The notes: generated from the letters alone by a model not told the origin. A DNA stretch of 64,000 nucleotides from Asterochloris sp. CNOR1 (GCA_963969365.1 OZ017759.1:2108001-2172000); one strand, 5' to 3'. Counted from the stretch's first letter, positions 11,701 through 24,879 are shown. Numbers and translations are program-made.

Positions 11701-14700
11701 CATGCTGTGCTGTTCAGCTGACCATGCTCTGTTTCCCTGTTCACCTGCTTGTGGCAGGGCGTGGCAGCTGCAGCGCTCCGCGCTGCACTGCCTCCACCAG
11801 GGCAGTGTTGCAGGTGCGCACAGCGCTTGTGTACAGGTGAAGGGCGGCAGGAATGTCCCCAAGGCGCTCCAGAAGGTAGGCCTCTGCGTCATGTACCCCA
11901 TACTGCTGGCACAGGGGCAGGCAGGCCTCCACCCTGCAGCACTGGCAGGCCTTGCCACTCTGCGCCAGATTGGAATCCCCCACAAGACAGTGGTGTGCAG
12001 TGCAGGTGCGTGTCCACCAAGGTCTGCCAATGGGCCCCCCATGCTGCTGGCACAGGGGAGCGCAGGGCGCCACCCTGCAGCATCCCACATGGCTTCATCC
12101 TGAAGCAGATTTGCTGACAAGGTGAGCCTCTGCATGGCTTGGAGCCTCTGACATCTGATTTTAAACAGGTGGCACAAGATGGACAGGGTCAGTGCCCCGT
12201 CTCTGAAGGCTCACAGACATGCACAGCTTGCTGAGGTTCTCCCAGGTTTCCTTCACCTCACATCTCTGGCCCATGCAGGCTCAGAAGCCATTCACCTGTA
12301 AGCGCCGTGCCCCTCCAAGAAAGGAAGGACCGCCTTCGGCTCGTACTGGCACAGCAGGCATACAAACAGCTCGCAGACCTGCTGCTGCTGCAGCAGCTGG
12401 GCGTGCACGACGGCTGCGCCAGGCGCATTCCCTGCCTGGCCCGTCAGATGGTCCAGGGTCGATGCCGCAGTAGCACTGGAAGCCTCGGCGCGGCTGACCT
12501 GCAGCCAAGTCATTCAGCATGGAAAGACTCAGCACGAGAGATTTCGGTCGTCAGTAGGACGGGCGTCGGTGCTGCGCCATCATTGACTGCTGCAGCCGCC
12601 TTGTTGTTGCTTCAGCGACCCTGACAGCAGGGCTTCATCACCAGCACGCACACCCACCTGCAGCGCTGCCCGCAGGTAGCGGTACTGCAGCTCCGGCTGG
12701 GAGCCAAGAGCCCCCACAACGTGCGCATGGTCCTCAGGGAAGCGCTGCAGGACCAGCAGGGCTGCCTCCAAAGGGTCTGCTCCCACCAGGGAGGCTGCGC
12801 CGGCCAGCACTGCTTGGCGGAATGCAGCACATTGGGCTTGGGGCATCTGCCAAGCATCCTCCAAGACGTCGCGGATGTAGCTGAATGCTGCGTCTGCATG
12901 AGAGCACACGCGTCATGGTGTGACAGGCTTGCAGGCAATGGTAAACGCAGCAAGTGGGCTGCAGTGCATGGTGGGGAGGGTGGAAGAAGAGGTCATCGTC
13001 AGTGCCCAAAGCGCAGAGTGCCTCCTGTGAGAAGGCGCCATCTTCGCTCACAGAACTCTGCACCAAGCATCAATGCTGGCAAGGCCATCACCTGGAGCAG
13101 CCTTGATCCTAGACATGCAGTCCAGGGCGGCTGAGTAGTTGCCCGCCAGGTGGTGCACATGTGCCTCTGCCTGGAGGAAGCCAGCAGCTTGAGCAAGGCT
13201 CAGGACTCTGGCCTTGTCAACACCTGCACAGCCAGACAGGGGCCACCCTGCGTACAGCTTGCTCAGAAGCACGACAGGGTAGCATGGGCGTGTTGAGTGC
13301 GCCCACCTTGCGCCGTCTGGCCGCTGCACCAGGTGGGGGGGCTGATGGAGTGACAGCGGCAGCAGGGCACTGCAAAGCTGGCCTGGCCTATGTCAAGCAG
13401 GCCACCCTCGACAACAGTTACCTGACAAAGCAGCATGTGACTTGGATTGCGCCCCTGCCGCCTGCTGCAACCCTGCTTGGCGCAGCACTTGCACGAAGCG
13501 CTTCTCCTGCTCAGCTGCAGTGCCGGGTGACCTGGCAGCCAGCTGTTCCAGAATCTGCAGTGAAGGCGGGTTGGGCTTTGCTGCAGTACCGGCAAGGCTG
13601 CGCCAGGTGCGAGCATGTACCAGCTGCTCAGCATAACACGTATCTGCTTGTTTGCAGCCGCATTCAGAAGCAGGGTGGTATGCACTCTGGTATGTGTACC
13701 CGAGCACACCAGACCTCACCCTATTCATCAGCGCTGCAATGCTGGCAACATTCCAGTCCTGCTGCATGCATTTCAGCATGACAGCAAGATGTGCACAAGA
13801 TGTGCATGCAGGTGCTGAAGCCAAAAAGGTCATGGTAGGTGCTGACCTGCAGAGTGAGCATCGAAGATGCCACAGCTCTGCCCTCAGCAATCAGCTCCTG
13901 CAGAAACTGGAGGGCGGCAGCTGATGCATCTGCTGTCTCGTTGCCACTGCTCCTGCAAGCAGAGGCACAGCCCTGTCCTGCTGTTTGGGATGGCAACCAT
14001 CTAGCTTCAAGCATACTGCACAGCAGCAGCTAGCCCTGCTCCCACCAGTTATCATTTGAGCAATTGCTGACAGTCAGTCAGGGCCACAGATGACAGTGAA
14101 CTCTGGAACGGCTGTAGCCAAGCATGCGCAGTTTACATGCACTTGGTGAGGTTGTTTGGCAGGCAGTGATGCTGGGTGGGACAAAGTGTACCTGAAGGCG
14201 CCATCCTGCAGCAGCCCTGACAGGGCATCGACTGCCACTTGTGTGGCGCTGCGCTCTGCAGAGGTGCTGGCCTGCACCTGTAGGCCAGCAGCCTGCAGCA
14301 GCTCCCCCTCAAGGGCATCCCAGCCCGTGAGCCCCTCTCGCATGATCAAAACCAGTGCATCTGCAGAGCACAACAGGCTCACTCATCCTCGTTTGCTGAT
14401 TTCACAAAGCAAACATGGCTATACAAGCCGCCATCTCATCCAGGTCAGCCCATCATCCACGTGGCTTCAATTGGCTGTGTCCTGATGGAGCATGGTCATG
14501 TGAGCTAGCAATGCATGGTCTGAAACATTTTCTGCTTGTGGTGTAAACACAATAGCAAGCCTCTCATGAGTCAGGGCGGCACATAGTTGATACAGCCCTG
14601 GCACTGACCAAGTCAGGGACAGAAGTGCAGAATTGGGCACATTGCTGCCAGCTCAGCACGCAGCTGCTGCGACCTGCCACCAGCAGGAAAACGATGTCCA

Positions 14701-15381
14701 CCACCCAATGTTGCACCCACATCCAACACTACCAGGTTGCAGAGTACCAAAAAGCTGTCTGGCAGCTGTGCGTGCAGCTCTTTCCCGCTCGACAGTGTTG
14801 TGGACACCCCAACTGGAACCCTGAATTTGTCACCTGCATCCAACCGCGCCAGGCAACGCAGCACTGGAAAGCTTCCCGCCAGCTCGCTCTGCAGCAGCTT
14901 TAGTAGATGAGGCTGTTCTGCAATGTCCAGGCCGAAGGCCCCCAGCTGGCGCTGCAGCTGGGCTGGTGTGGTGTAGAGCAGCCATGCCATGATGTGGGCG
15001 CGCATGAGGGCCAGGTCTGTGGCAGGGATGGCTCCCGCACCTGCCACACAGACATGTTGTTTGATGCTGTGGCACATGCGTAGCACAGCAGGGACAGGTC
15101 TGCATGAGGCTGAGAGCTGCACCAGCAAGGTGTGCCCTGCGCTTGCAGCAGGCAGCAGAGTGACTTGCACTGGCAGCAGGCACACATCATCCAGGGGGGT
15201 CATAGAGCAGGGCTCCAGAAGGGGCCAGGAGCTGAGGCTGACACACGCACCAATCCGCAAGTCATGCAATGTGGCCTGCAAGAGTATTGATTGAGGCAAA
15301 CAGCAATGGCTGCACTCAAGCCAAAACAGGCAGCTGAGTGCAGCCAGGACAGCTGCTGCCACATTGCAGTTGCTCGTTGCG

Positions 15382-15412
<31 letters not shown>

Positions 15413-18400
15413 CACTGCCGTACAAGACCAAGTGCGCAGGCAGCAAGACCCAATACTGCCTGTCCAGACCAATCTGCAACATGCCCTCAGAGACCCACCT
15501 GGTGGAAAGGCCTTCCCTGTGAGGCAGCAGCGCAGGTAGACCAGCAGCTTGTAGCCAAACAGGCTGCCTGCCTGCGTGCCGCTGGCGGCATCCCCAGTTG
15601 CAGGGTCCGCCTCAGAGCCAGCAGGCCTGGAAGTCTCCAGCTGGCTGCCTTCAGCAGTTGCTCCTGCTGACGCTGGTGCTGGCGTTACTGAGGCAGCTTG
15701 CAGGTGTGCCAGCAGGAGCTGTGCTGCTGGGGCTGTGTAGTCCAGCAGGCCCCTGTTTGAGATGTAGGTAAGGGCACTGTAGAGGCGGTGCTTGCGGCAC
15801 AGCTGCACCACCTGTAGGCACAGAGGGGCACAGTCAGCTTGCAAGCAGGTGCATACTATGCTGCTGGACCACTGACAAGCTGGACATGCAGAGCATGGCA
15901 GCGCCTGCTGCATGCCAGGGGTAGTGTTGCTGCGTGCCCACGCCCTGCCGCAGCAGAGGGCCATCTGCCTCAGGCCTCCAGGCAGCCAACCAATGAAGTG
16001 GCCAGCACTTTCAGATGCTATCGGTCCTCTGGTCTCCCGTTGTCAGGGGTCCCCAGGATATGAAAACTTGCCTGGTGGATGTCCAGTGAGGCAATGTCCA
16101 TGTGTAGCACAGCCTGCTCCACCACCTGGGGTGCCCCTGCTGCTGAGTAATGCTCCACCAGGGCCTGCAGGGCAGGACTGGGAGGTCTGACTGTCTGACC
16201 AGGGACTGCCTCTGTAGCTTCCTTCTAAGTCGACTAGGCTGGACTGTTGACTGTGCCAAAGCTGTACGAGCCCTGGCAGGGCTGCAGCTCACAATGACGA
16301 CTTGTCCACAGCAGCTGCCTTGCCTTGCCCACACATTGCAGATAGACCCAGATCCCACAACAGATCAGCATGCGGAGGCTGGAGGCCTTGCAGCAGGGGG
16401 GGCCGCTGGTGTGTCAGACACCCATGCTGGCCCCCCACCACAACCTCTGGTGCCAAAGCCCCCAGCTGGGTCTGCTGGGTGCGGCACCTGCAGGCCTTCC
16501 TAGGGCTGCACAGAAAAGGAGACAAGTGACTTACAATCGCAAGCAGTCCTACAAGCCCTCACCTGCATGACCTCTGGTGCGAGGGCACGCAGCTGGTCTG
16601 CCAGGATGTGGGGCTGCAGGCGCTCCAGCAGTACGCTGCCCTGCCCTGCTGCCTTGAAGCGGGGCCACACCTCCTCCCACAGCACAGAGGTCTTGGCCAG
16701 CGCCACACACAGGTCAATGGCTGTCTCGGCAGCAGACACGGCCTGCAGGCAGGGCAGGCGCCTTTTACAATGCCATATAAACACCAGATGCTGCGAGAGA
16801 TGGGAAACAGTCTCAGAAAGGTATGCAGCAATCAACAGCAGATCAGGCATTGTTCTGATGACTCTCCACACTCACTGACATCCTGAGACTGCCGCCTGCA
16901 AAGACAAGAGTCCAGCAATCAAGCACTGCAGCCCCGCAAAGAGCTTTGGACAAGAGATGCAGCCGCTCCGCAAATTCCGCAAGACGCCATGCTTGCCTAG
17001 AAGGCGACTGCCTGCCAGGTGCTGCATGGTTGATGACAAAAGCAGTCACCTGCACCTTAGAGACTGCCATGCTGATGTGATGCATTCAGCGGCCCACCTG
17101 CATCTCAGAGGCTGGCCCCTGCTGGGGCACCAGAGCTGCGTCCACGTAGCCCAGCAGCACCTTCACCAGCTGCTGCTGCACCACCGCAGGCTTCACATTG
17201 ATGCCTGTGCCCCTCCAAGATGGCAGGGCAGCCCCAGTGGCAGGAGCTGCAGCCACCAAAGAAAGTAGTCAAAGGCCGTTTCAGTGTAGGGCTCTGCGAT
17301 AGCCTTGCTGAATCTCTCTCCAAGGGCATGGCACCTCAGAAGTGATGAGATGCAAAGGGCCAGTCAGCACCTGGTTCAACGCTGCCCTGGCCTGGGACAA
17401 TCTGCACGCCGACTGCCTGACGATGCGCTGCTGCAGCTGCTGCAGCAGCTGCAAGCTGGGAGGTCTGCAGGATGACGAGGCCAAGGTACAGCGCATGCTC
17501 CCAGAGGTTGAGCTGCTGCAGCACGGCCAGGCGCTCCTGCCACCCCATCAGCCTGGCAGCCTGCACTCCTGTGGCAGGGCACAGGCAGCATGCTCTTGTG
17601 AAGTCACAGAGGTGAGCTTGATCAGGGTCTTGTCAGGGGTGCTGCCAACTGTAGCAACCTGCTCCTCTGCAGCAGGGCATCTTCAGGCACAATGAAGCAT
17701 GTATACTGCAGCGTTGGCAGGTGCTCCTGACGCCGCATGAACTGAAAAGCACCCAGGCCTGCAGCAATATGGGTGTCGTAGTACAACATGCTCGAGCGAT
17801 TGGCTGTCCTTTGTGAGCCTGCAGCCCTTGCAGCAGACCGGTCTGTGCAACGCATGCTGTTGCCCTGGGAGAATTGACATGTATGGAAGACAGGCAGGCT
17901 GGTGCAGGCACAGACCACTTCGCAGGACAAGTACACACTCACAAGCCCTAGGAGCAAAGTTGCTGCATGTTGTATCACGCGCTGACTCGGACAAAGCACA
18001 AAACAGAGCAACATGACTGCTCTGGACGCAGGCTGATACCAGCAGAACAACTCAACTGACCCCAGACGAGCAGTCGCGCGCCTGTCACCAGACCATGTTC
18101 ACCTTCTGAGCTCAGCAACAGCAGGCGCTCAAAGTGGGACGTGGCAGCAGCGTGGCATGCCTGCTCGGGGACGCCACTGCGGTTCACAATGTGTTGGCTG
18201 CAAATGAGAGAGGCCTTGGCCACCAGCTGCTCCCGCTCGCTCCCATCTGCAGCAGGCAGGGTGTATATTGAGGAATGACCGCATGCATGTCTGCAGATGC
18301 AGCCTTCTGAGCGATGCAGCTGCATCGATGCATGCGGTACACAATATCAGCCCCATGGTAGCTCAGCTACCATGGGCGACACATTCCCATAAGATAAGAG

Positions 18401-21400
18401 CTGCCGGATTACACAGCTGCTACCATAGCAGCGACTACAGATGCATTCTGCCGCGTCACTGTGCACCAATGCATGAGGGCCGACCTGATACCCAGCCTTG
18501 GCCGAGATAGCCAAGGCAGCCTCATCCACATTCTCATGCAGAGCCCTCCAGGGTGCAAGTCTTGTCCACCTTGGACCAGCATAGCCCCTCACGCAGCGCC
18601 AGGCACATGCTGAGCTCCAAAGCAGACCCTCCCGGACAGCATTGTACAGCTGCATGTGCAGGTCCCATGCAGTGCCAGGCATGTGCTCAGCCTGCAAGCA
18701 ACCTTACCTGCAGCATCATAAAACTGTATGTGTATTTCAGGCCCAGCCTCGCTGAGCACAGCCAGGCACTGGGCGTCCAGCCATGCCGCGCCCACCACCA
18801 GGTGCTGCATGTGCCACGCCTGCAGCTGGCGGGCAGCTCCACCTGCCATGAGGTCATCTGCCTGCCCAGCGCCGCGAGCCCCTGCATTTGCTGACTGCTG
18901 GCCAGCTGGGGCTGCTTGCTGGCCCTGCCCAGCTGAGGGGGCCAGAGGTAGCTCCCAAAGGCTGACATCCTTTTCCCATGCAACGGCCAGATTGGCAGCT
19001 GGGGGCCTGTGCAGGAGGGCAGGCAGAATTTGAACAATAAGCAGATCTGACAGGAGCACGTTCTGAGCTGCAATCTGTGCAGGTTTACGCAGCAAAGTTA
19101 AGCAGCAGACTTTGTGAGCTTGTTCACACCGTTGGCTCACACCAAAGGCACTCACTCTGCCATCCCCAGCCTGGGCCCCTGCAAGTGCCAGGCTGCATAT
19201 GGCAGACAGCCTTCACGCAGCCCCTCTGGCCGCCCTAGGCTGTGCAACATCTGGAAGCGGCCCTCAGAGCTGACGCGCAGGGTGTAGACGCCGCTGGTGG
19301 CTGCCACCAACACCAGCCTGTCAGCTAGTGACCCCGTCTCCTGCAGGGACCAGGGCTATTGGATGGTGCACAAGGCTTGCATGCCCTGATGCAAAGCGTC
19401 CATGTTCAGGCCGTGCATCATCAAGTCTGGGATGGGTTGTAGTGCCACCCAAAGCCAAGAGGACATCACAACTCCTTGCAATTCAGGTGTCCAGCTGGGC
19501 AGGCACATGCGGCTAGTGTCAGCGCCAATACTGAGCATAGGCAGCTGTCTCTCAGAAAACCAGCAAGGCTGGGAAGGGGACCAGGCGCAAGACATTGCTG
19601 CAAGGGCGCCGAGCAGCAGCTCTTAGGGTCACCTGGCCGTGGAATAGCTGTGCTGGGCCTGTTTCTGCTGCAGCAGTGTGCTGGCTGCTCTTCAGGGGGT
19701 GCAGGGGCGCCAGGCTGCCAATTGGCCCCAGTCGGCGCCCGTCCAGCAGCGTGACAGGCTGATTGCCCTTTCCGAGGCGGCCTGCGCCGCAGACGCAGCA
19801 GGCCCTCAGTGCATGATCAGGTGCGCTGCAGCTTGCTGGCGCAATGATCCTGGCTAGAGGAGCACAAGGCATCCAGCACGAACGGCATGGCAGCAGTGCA
19901 ACACGGCACATCCAGCTTGCTTCTGCAGAGAGGGGCAGCCAATGCAGAGGTGTCTCTGTGAAGCACTGGGATGCAATGAGCCCTTCCAAGCCTGAAGTTG
20001 CTGCGGGATCGCACTACCAATGAAACTGGTCGCACCTGCCAGCATGGCCGTGAGGCTGAGGTAGCCAGAGACGTTGTGGAACACCAGCCTGCCCCTGCTG
20101 TCAGCAGTGAGGGCCATCATGCTGGGGCCCTCCAGGAAGCAGCAGCTGGTCACAGCCGTCACATGGGCATCCCTGCATGGCCAGAAGATTGAGCATTGGT
20201 CCTACTGGGGGCGAGGCAAAGCAGCAGAAAGCCTGGAAAGTCGGAGCTGTGATCATGTAGCATGCCCTGCTTGATTCTCTTCATTGCACACCTTGGCTTC
20301 ACACATGCACATGCAGGCATCTGGGGCCTGCGCAGAACACTTGCCACATCAGCTGACTTGTACCTGATGGGTTTCACACATTCCCAAGCGGCCCGCTTAA
20401 GCTCCCAGAAGTTGACATCACCATTTGCATGCCCCGCCAGCAGAATGCTGCCCTGCAGCAGGCCCATGAAGGAGTTGACCGCGTGCAGGAGCATAGACTA
20501 GGTGCGCGGTAGCTCACATTCAGAAGGCATTGCATTGGTGGAAAACTGTCGAATGAATTTGCAGGCAAGCAAACTGCCTTACCTGAGTGGAGAATGCCAG
20601 GCAACTGACTGCTGCACCCTCCTTGTTAGTTGGCTCTCCAGCCCTCAGCACGCCTGGTTGCCTGTAGAAATGCAAAAGCACAAAAAATTGACAGGTTGTA
20701 TGCTCAATGAAAGATCAAAAACACCAAAAGAGCTTATAGAATACCGAACCCCTGTGGAATATCTAGACAGGCAGGCAGAGATGTCATGCTGACCCTGCCA
20801 AACTGTTAGGCATCTGGCAAAAGCAAGAGGGAGACAGGGCTTGCTGCTGGGGAGGCAGAGCCATCACTAGCTTGCATGTCATTTTTTGCAGCCAGGAGCA
20901 CACCAAAGCATGCTGCATGATCACCAAAGCAGGCACGCACGTGCTGGGCAGCTGCCCTACTGTGCACTGCTTGATGCAGGAGAATTGTTCTTGCCAGGCA
21001 GGCATACAGAGTTGCTGGCTGGCTGCTAGAGAGGTGACCCTCTGCTGCAGGGGCCGCAGAGCACAGGACACGTACACACGTGCTGGGGGGCTGCCCGGGG
21101 ACGCTGGGGATGCGAGGCATCAGGATGAGGGTTGCCCCGCTGGCTGTCCCAACTGCTACAGCTGCCCTGAATGCTGCAACCGCCTGGCAGGCCCCCAGCG
21201 CTTTCTGGCTCCTCGCAGTCGCCTCCTGCACCATGCTGAGGAGTGCATTCTGCCCAGCAAACAGCAAGGAGCCCCCAGACACCCAGGCTTGCCAGGCTGC
21301 GCACAGCCGCCTCGTGCTGCCGCATACAATGGCTGCCCTGCCAGCAGACCAGTGCAGGTATGCCGGTTTGCTGCCCTTCACCTCCCTGCAGTTGCACATG

Positions 21401-24400
21401 TGCTGCTGCAGCCACACATGCATGCACTGCCCTGCCAGGAGAACGCACATGCTCAACATGCCACCATTGGCTCTGGCACTCATGCTCAGACAGCCACGTG
21501 GGACTCCTGCAACACATGCAGGAATAGCAGCAGCCACTGATCAGCAGTTTCAACAGCAAAGAACAGGCAGCAGCCAGCAAGTTCCTTGGTGACTCAGGAC
21601 CCTTCCTTCAACGCCTCTGTTGGGGGTAACAACTGACAATGCCCTCACTGCCTGTGAGCATGACAGCCTGTGGTCCCACTCAGAGTGGGCATGTGCAGTT
21701 GCACCCCCATGGGCTGCCTGGAGGCACATCTGCTTTTGACAACAGCTGACACAGCCCTTACTGCATGTAGGCATGTCAGCTAGTGGTTCAATGCAATACC
21801 TGCATGGGCGGCTGCAGCAGCAAGCTTCCATGCAGCTGCAGGATGGCATCCCAGCTGGGAGGCCAGCTGTTCACCCACCTGGAGCAAAGTGACAGGCTCC
21901 AGCCTGGCAGCCACATGCGCCCCCAGCCAGCCGCCGGCTGTGTCAGGTGCGCCAGTGTCGGGCCAGTCAGCCTGGCTCCACTGCAGGCGGACCCTGCAGG
22001 GCCAAATTCCAGCTGTCAGATCCATGGCAGCCAGCAGGATGCTGTGCTGACTGCTAAATGAGAGCACCTAACAGGTGTAAGGGCCAGGGCATGCTGCAGA
22101 CTGTGAGAGTCACCTGAGCTGCTCCGATATGCTGACTGGGTCCTCAGGGGAGGGAGTCGCTTGTTCAGACCCTGCACAGACGCACAGCTACTCAGAGTGT
22201 GCCTCAACGACACCCCTGCTAAAGCTGTGGCAGGCTCATGGCTGATCAACGGCAATTCAATCTGTACACAGCAGTTGACATGCTGCATCACTATGAGGGA
22301 AGCTATTGAGCTGTCACAAGGCAGCTCCCTGTCAGATAGGAGCTGACAGGCGCTCCGATTGTCTTTTGCGTAGAGCTTGCTAGGTACCCTTTGAGTGACA
22401 GCAGGAGCCCACTGCCCTGCACAGATCCGGTACCCTCACCTTCAAGTAGTGCTCGCTCAAGATCCTCTGCAGCCTGTAGGGCGACCTCGTGTGGCCTGAG
22501 CTTGGCAGCAGCAGGACCTGCGACGTCTGCTGCCTCTGCTGCAACACTCCCTGCAGTGCCAGGCGCACCCCTGGCCAGCTGCTGTTGCGGCAGAGCTGCC
22601 CCTGCACAGGTTGCAAGGGTGCCGACCTGAGGTCCTGACACCAGCCTGATGCCGTTACAGCTGCCGCAGACAGTCCTCACAACTGCAATCACTGGCAGCA
22701 CTTGACATGTCTTTAGCCTGCCTGGCCAAACACATAGGCACAGGCCTGATATTAATGCCAGGATTTCAACAATGCAATGCAACGACGCTGCAGCCAATAG
22801 CGGCCAGCGAATGCAGGAGGCTTAGAGCATCAGGCAGGTGGAACCCCTCACCTGGGACCTGTGCCGGCAGAGGAAGCAATTGCAGTGGAGGCTGAGGCTC
22901 CTCTGGTGCACGCAGTGGCTGCACATCAGTCTGAACCTCCTGGTCGTTGTCAGACAGGGCATCGTGGCTCTGAGCATTGGCCAGGCTGCCCTCCAGCAAC
23001 TGTTGGTCAGTAAACGACTCCAGCCCACCTGCAGCAGTGATGGCTGCATGCCTTGCTGCACATCTCTCTGAAGGAGCCTGCCTGCTTGCAACCTGTATGT
23101 CAGTGACTGTTAAAGAATGCAGCCTACAGTCCTCTCACAAAACGAGCACGAGAGTTTGTGCATCTGCTAGCCAAACAAAGTGGTGCAGGCAACATTGACG
23201 ATGGAAGCAATGTCAAATTGCAGGCGCCATCTCAAGAATGGAGCACAAAAGAAAGCTTGCCTGTCTGCCTTGCACCAGGGGCGCTGCTGAGCAAGTCAGC
23301 TTCAGAAGCCATGCTCGTCAGAGATTCCAGCCCAAAATCGCTGGTGCCCACACTGCGCACACGCATCAGCTCTGCTTTGCCCTCGCCTGGCAACGCATCC
23401 CCTGCGGGGTGTGTGCTGTTGCCTTCTGATGTTGCCGCCCCGCTGCCAGCCTGGTGTGCATGTTGCGTGTCAACTTGCCCTTGAGAGCCTTGTGGCTGCA
23501 AGCTGCCTGCTGCTTGCCCTGGCTGTGCCTCATCAGGCTCTGTAGAGGCAAGTTCTGTGACAGATGAAGCTGCCTGCCGCTGCCAACTCCCAGCAGCTGC
23601 GCCGCTGAGGCTCAGAGGCACAGCTGCTGCAACCTGCAGGGCCTCGGCCGGCAGTGCCTGACCTGTCAGCCACTCATCTGCCTGTAAGCTGCCCGCATCA
23701 ACGGAGGCTGCTGCCTCTGTGGCAAGTCCCAGACTGAGCCGCTCCTCCAGGCCAGACGGCTGCCTGCCTGAACTTGCAGGGCCTGCCTGAGAGGCAGCAG
23801 CCAGCAGTCTGCTCAGCGGGGCGGGCTCCTGCTGAGGGCTGCTCGACTTCTCAGCTGAAGGGCCTGCATGGCTCTGGCCCTCCGTGCGCAAGGCGCCAGG
23901 GCCTGGTGGAGCACTGGGCCTGGTCAGGCTGCCGTCTGCAGCAGCAGTGCCAGCGCTGGCCTCCGTAATGCCAGCGCAGGCCGCGGGGACAGCAGACTGA
24001 CGCTTCTCTTGAGGCCCAGGCTGTTCATCAGGCAGAGCGTGCAAGCCTGCTGCATCTGACGGACGGCTGTCAGCAGCAGCCTGAGTGTAGACAGCTGCTG
24101 TGGCGGGCACTGCTGCGGCATCTTCCGCAGGGTGCCCTTCGTGCCCAGAGCTGCCGCTCGGCTGGCCCTGGAGCCTCTCCTCAACAGCATCAGCTTGTGG
24201 AGAGACTCCTGCATGGGCTAGCAGTGCCAAGAACCTCTTGTCCTCGGCACTGCCCTCGCTGAACAAAAATGCATTCTGCCCTGTACATGTAATACAGCGC
24301 GCTTGAAACATTGAAACTGTAGACTGCTGTTGTTCAGCACAATGGGGACCCACCAGTGCCGTGGGGGATATTGTTGGGATCAAGATGTGCCTTTGGGGAC

Positions 24401-24520
24401 TCACCCTGCAAGACAACTTTTCTTGTCAAGCCAGCACAGTCCAGCAGGAGAACACAAGCGCAAACAGACCTCATCGTCGCTCAAAAGATCGTCCAGCAGG
24501 TCATCTATGTTCTTTGCCAT
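8544..24520 (-). CDS. VPS8: VPS8, CORVET tethering complex subunit
   Basis: VPS8 is the membrane-tethering subunit specific to CORVET at early endosomes. The start ATG at 24520 opens MAKNIDDLLDDLLSDDE, followed by a long acidic/Ala-Ser-rich exon (about 24291-23263). A WD40-like N-terminal half follows: HANGDVNFWELK near 20430, TADSRGRLVFHNVSG near 20080, and AWEKDVSLWELP near 18960. The C-terminal half matches VPS8 in order: WEDR-like WQERLAVLQQL (17540), ETAIDLCVALAKT and LQPHILADQL (16730-16570), VEQAVLHMDIASLD (16110), VVQLCRKHRLYSALTYI with GKAFPPG (15812-15507), FVCLLCQYEPKAVLPFLE (12330), QQYGVHDAEAYLLERLGD (11933-11745), and FGDFKGTLLGLLSAYRYE (8900). About 34 exons are inferred; several boundaries are approximate. 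The frame ends in poly-Ala with no visible RING domain. Confidence 0.88.
8660..8707. repeat. (CTG)16 repeat coding poly-alanine
   Basis: Sixteen uninterrupted CTG units on the plus strand are read as GCA on the minus strand. They give about 16 alanines near the VPS8 C-terminus. Confidence 0.95.
9545..9580 (-). repeat. ghost of VPS8 exon segment
   Basis: A copy of the bases coding AMAGF (real copy near 9755-9735) appears downstream in the following intron. Both share GCCATGGCAGGCTTCAT. Confidence 0.6.
9960..10010 (-). repeat. donor-edge ghost of VPS8 exon near 10320-10210
   Basis: The exon end codes LSSSSVDWSTV. The copy about 230 bp downstream reads QLSSSGATGQ before a stop and keeps GACTGGTCAA. 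Confidence 0.7.
10017..10062. repeat. short tandem repeat, 15-bp unit, about 3 copies
   Basis: The unit GCACAGCTGTGCAGG is repeated with a change in the third copy, inside a VPS8 intron. Confidence 0.85.
11245..11296 (-). repeat. VPS8 exon end and its adjacent donor-edge ghost
   Basis: The exon ends at 11296 (LWFEVLQ, then GTGAGT). A copy ending at about 11250 repeats GGCTGCTGAGGGG, TGTGRTTTGAGGT and the junction CAG with the donor degraded (TTGAGA), 46 bp away. Confidence 0.85.
12030..12076 (-). repeat. acceptor-edge ghost of VPS8 exon 11933-11745
   Basis: The real acceptor CTGCAG precedes GGTGGAGGCCTGC and codes LCQQYG. The copy 141 bp upstream has CTGCAG, GGTGGCGCCCTGC and LCQQHG, then drifts out of frame. 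Confidence 0.88.
14600..14820 (-). repeat. two donor-edge ghosts in VPS8 intron
   Basis: The real exon (about 15040-14835) ends with LQSELAGSFPVLRCL. Two successive downstream copies read LHAQLPDSFLVLCNL and LRAELAAMCPILHF, each about 120 bp further on. Confidence 0.8.
15384..15413. repeat. CTG microsatellite in VPS8 intron
   Basis: About nine CTG units on the plus strand lie between the exons near 15507 and 15040. Confidence 0.85.
18352..18376. repeat. perfect inverted repeat, 11-bp arms
   Basis: CCCATGGTAGC and its complement are separated by TCA. A second imperfect pair (ACCGCATGCAT near 18278 and its complement near 18330) lies just before it. Both are in a VPS8 intron. Confidence 0.9.
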
Positions 24521-24879
24521 TGCATAAGGGGACAGGCAGGTTGTTGAGCTCCCAGAGATCGAGGACCTACCGCCACAGCTGCTCCCACAGCTAGTCAAAC
24601 GCCTGCAGACTGGACACATAGCCGGCCAGATCGCAAATGCTTACTCACCAGGATGTTTTACAACGGGCGTCGACGATTCCTGCAGCAATTCAATGGGTTC
24701 GGAGATTAGTTTGGCCTGCACCATTATAGCTTTTGGGCATGCTGAGCATGAAGTTCCAGTCCTCTGTGTGGTCACCTACTGCCACAACACAACCTGCGCT
24801 GCGGATGCTGAGCAGCTGTGGGTACAGCTGTGGGCCAGATAGGTCAGCTCCACGAGTCTGGCTCCTTGCGACTGCAAAT
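24521..24879. promoter_or_regulatory. shared divergent promoter region of VPS8 and MTR4
   Basis: These 359 bp separate the start codons of two divergent genes. No exon is visible. By position the stretch must hold both 5' UTRs and promoters. I recognise no specific element. Confidence 0.6.

Noticed and set aside
23366-24214. Other-frame open frames over the long VPS8 exon 2
   Set aside because: They are shadows of the acidic, Ala/Ser-rich VPS8 frame, which is continuous from 24291 to about 23263.
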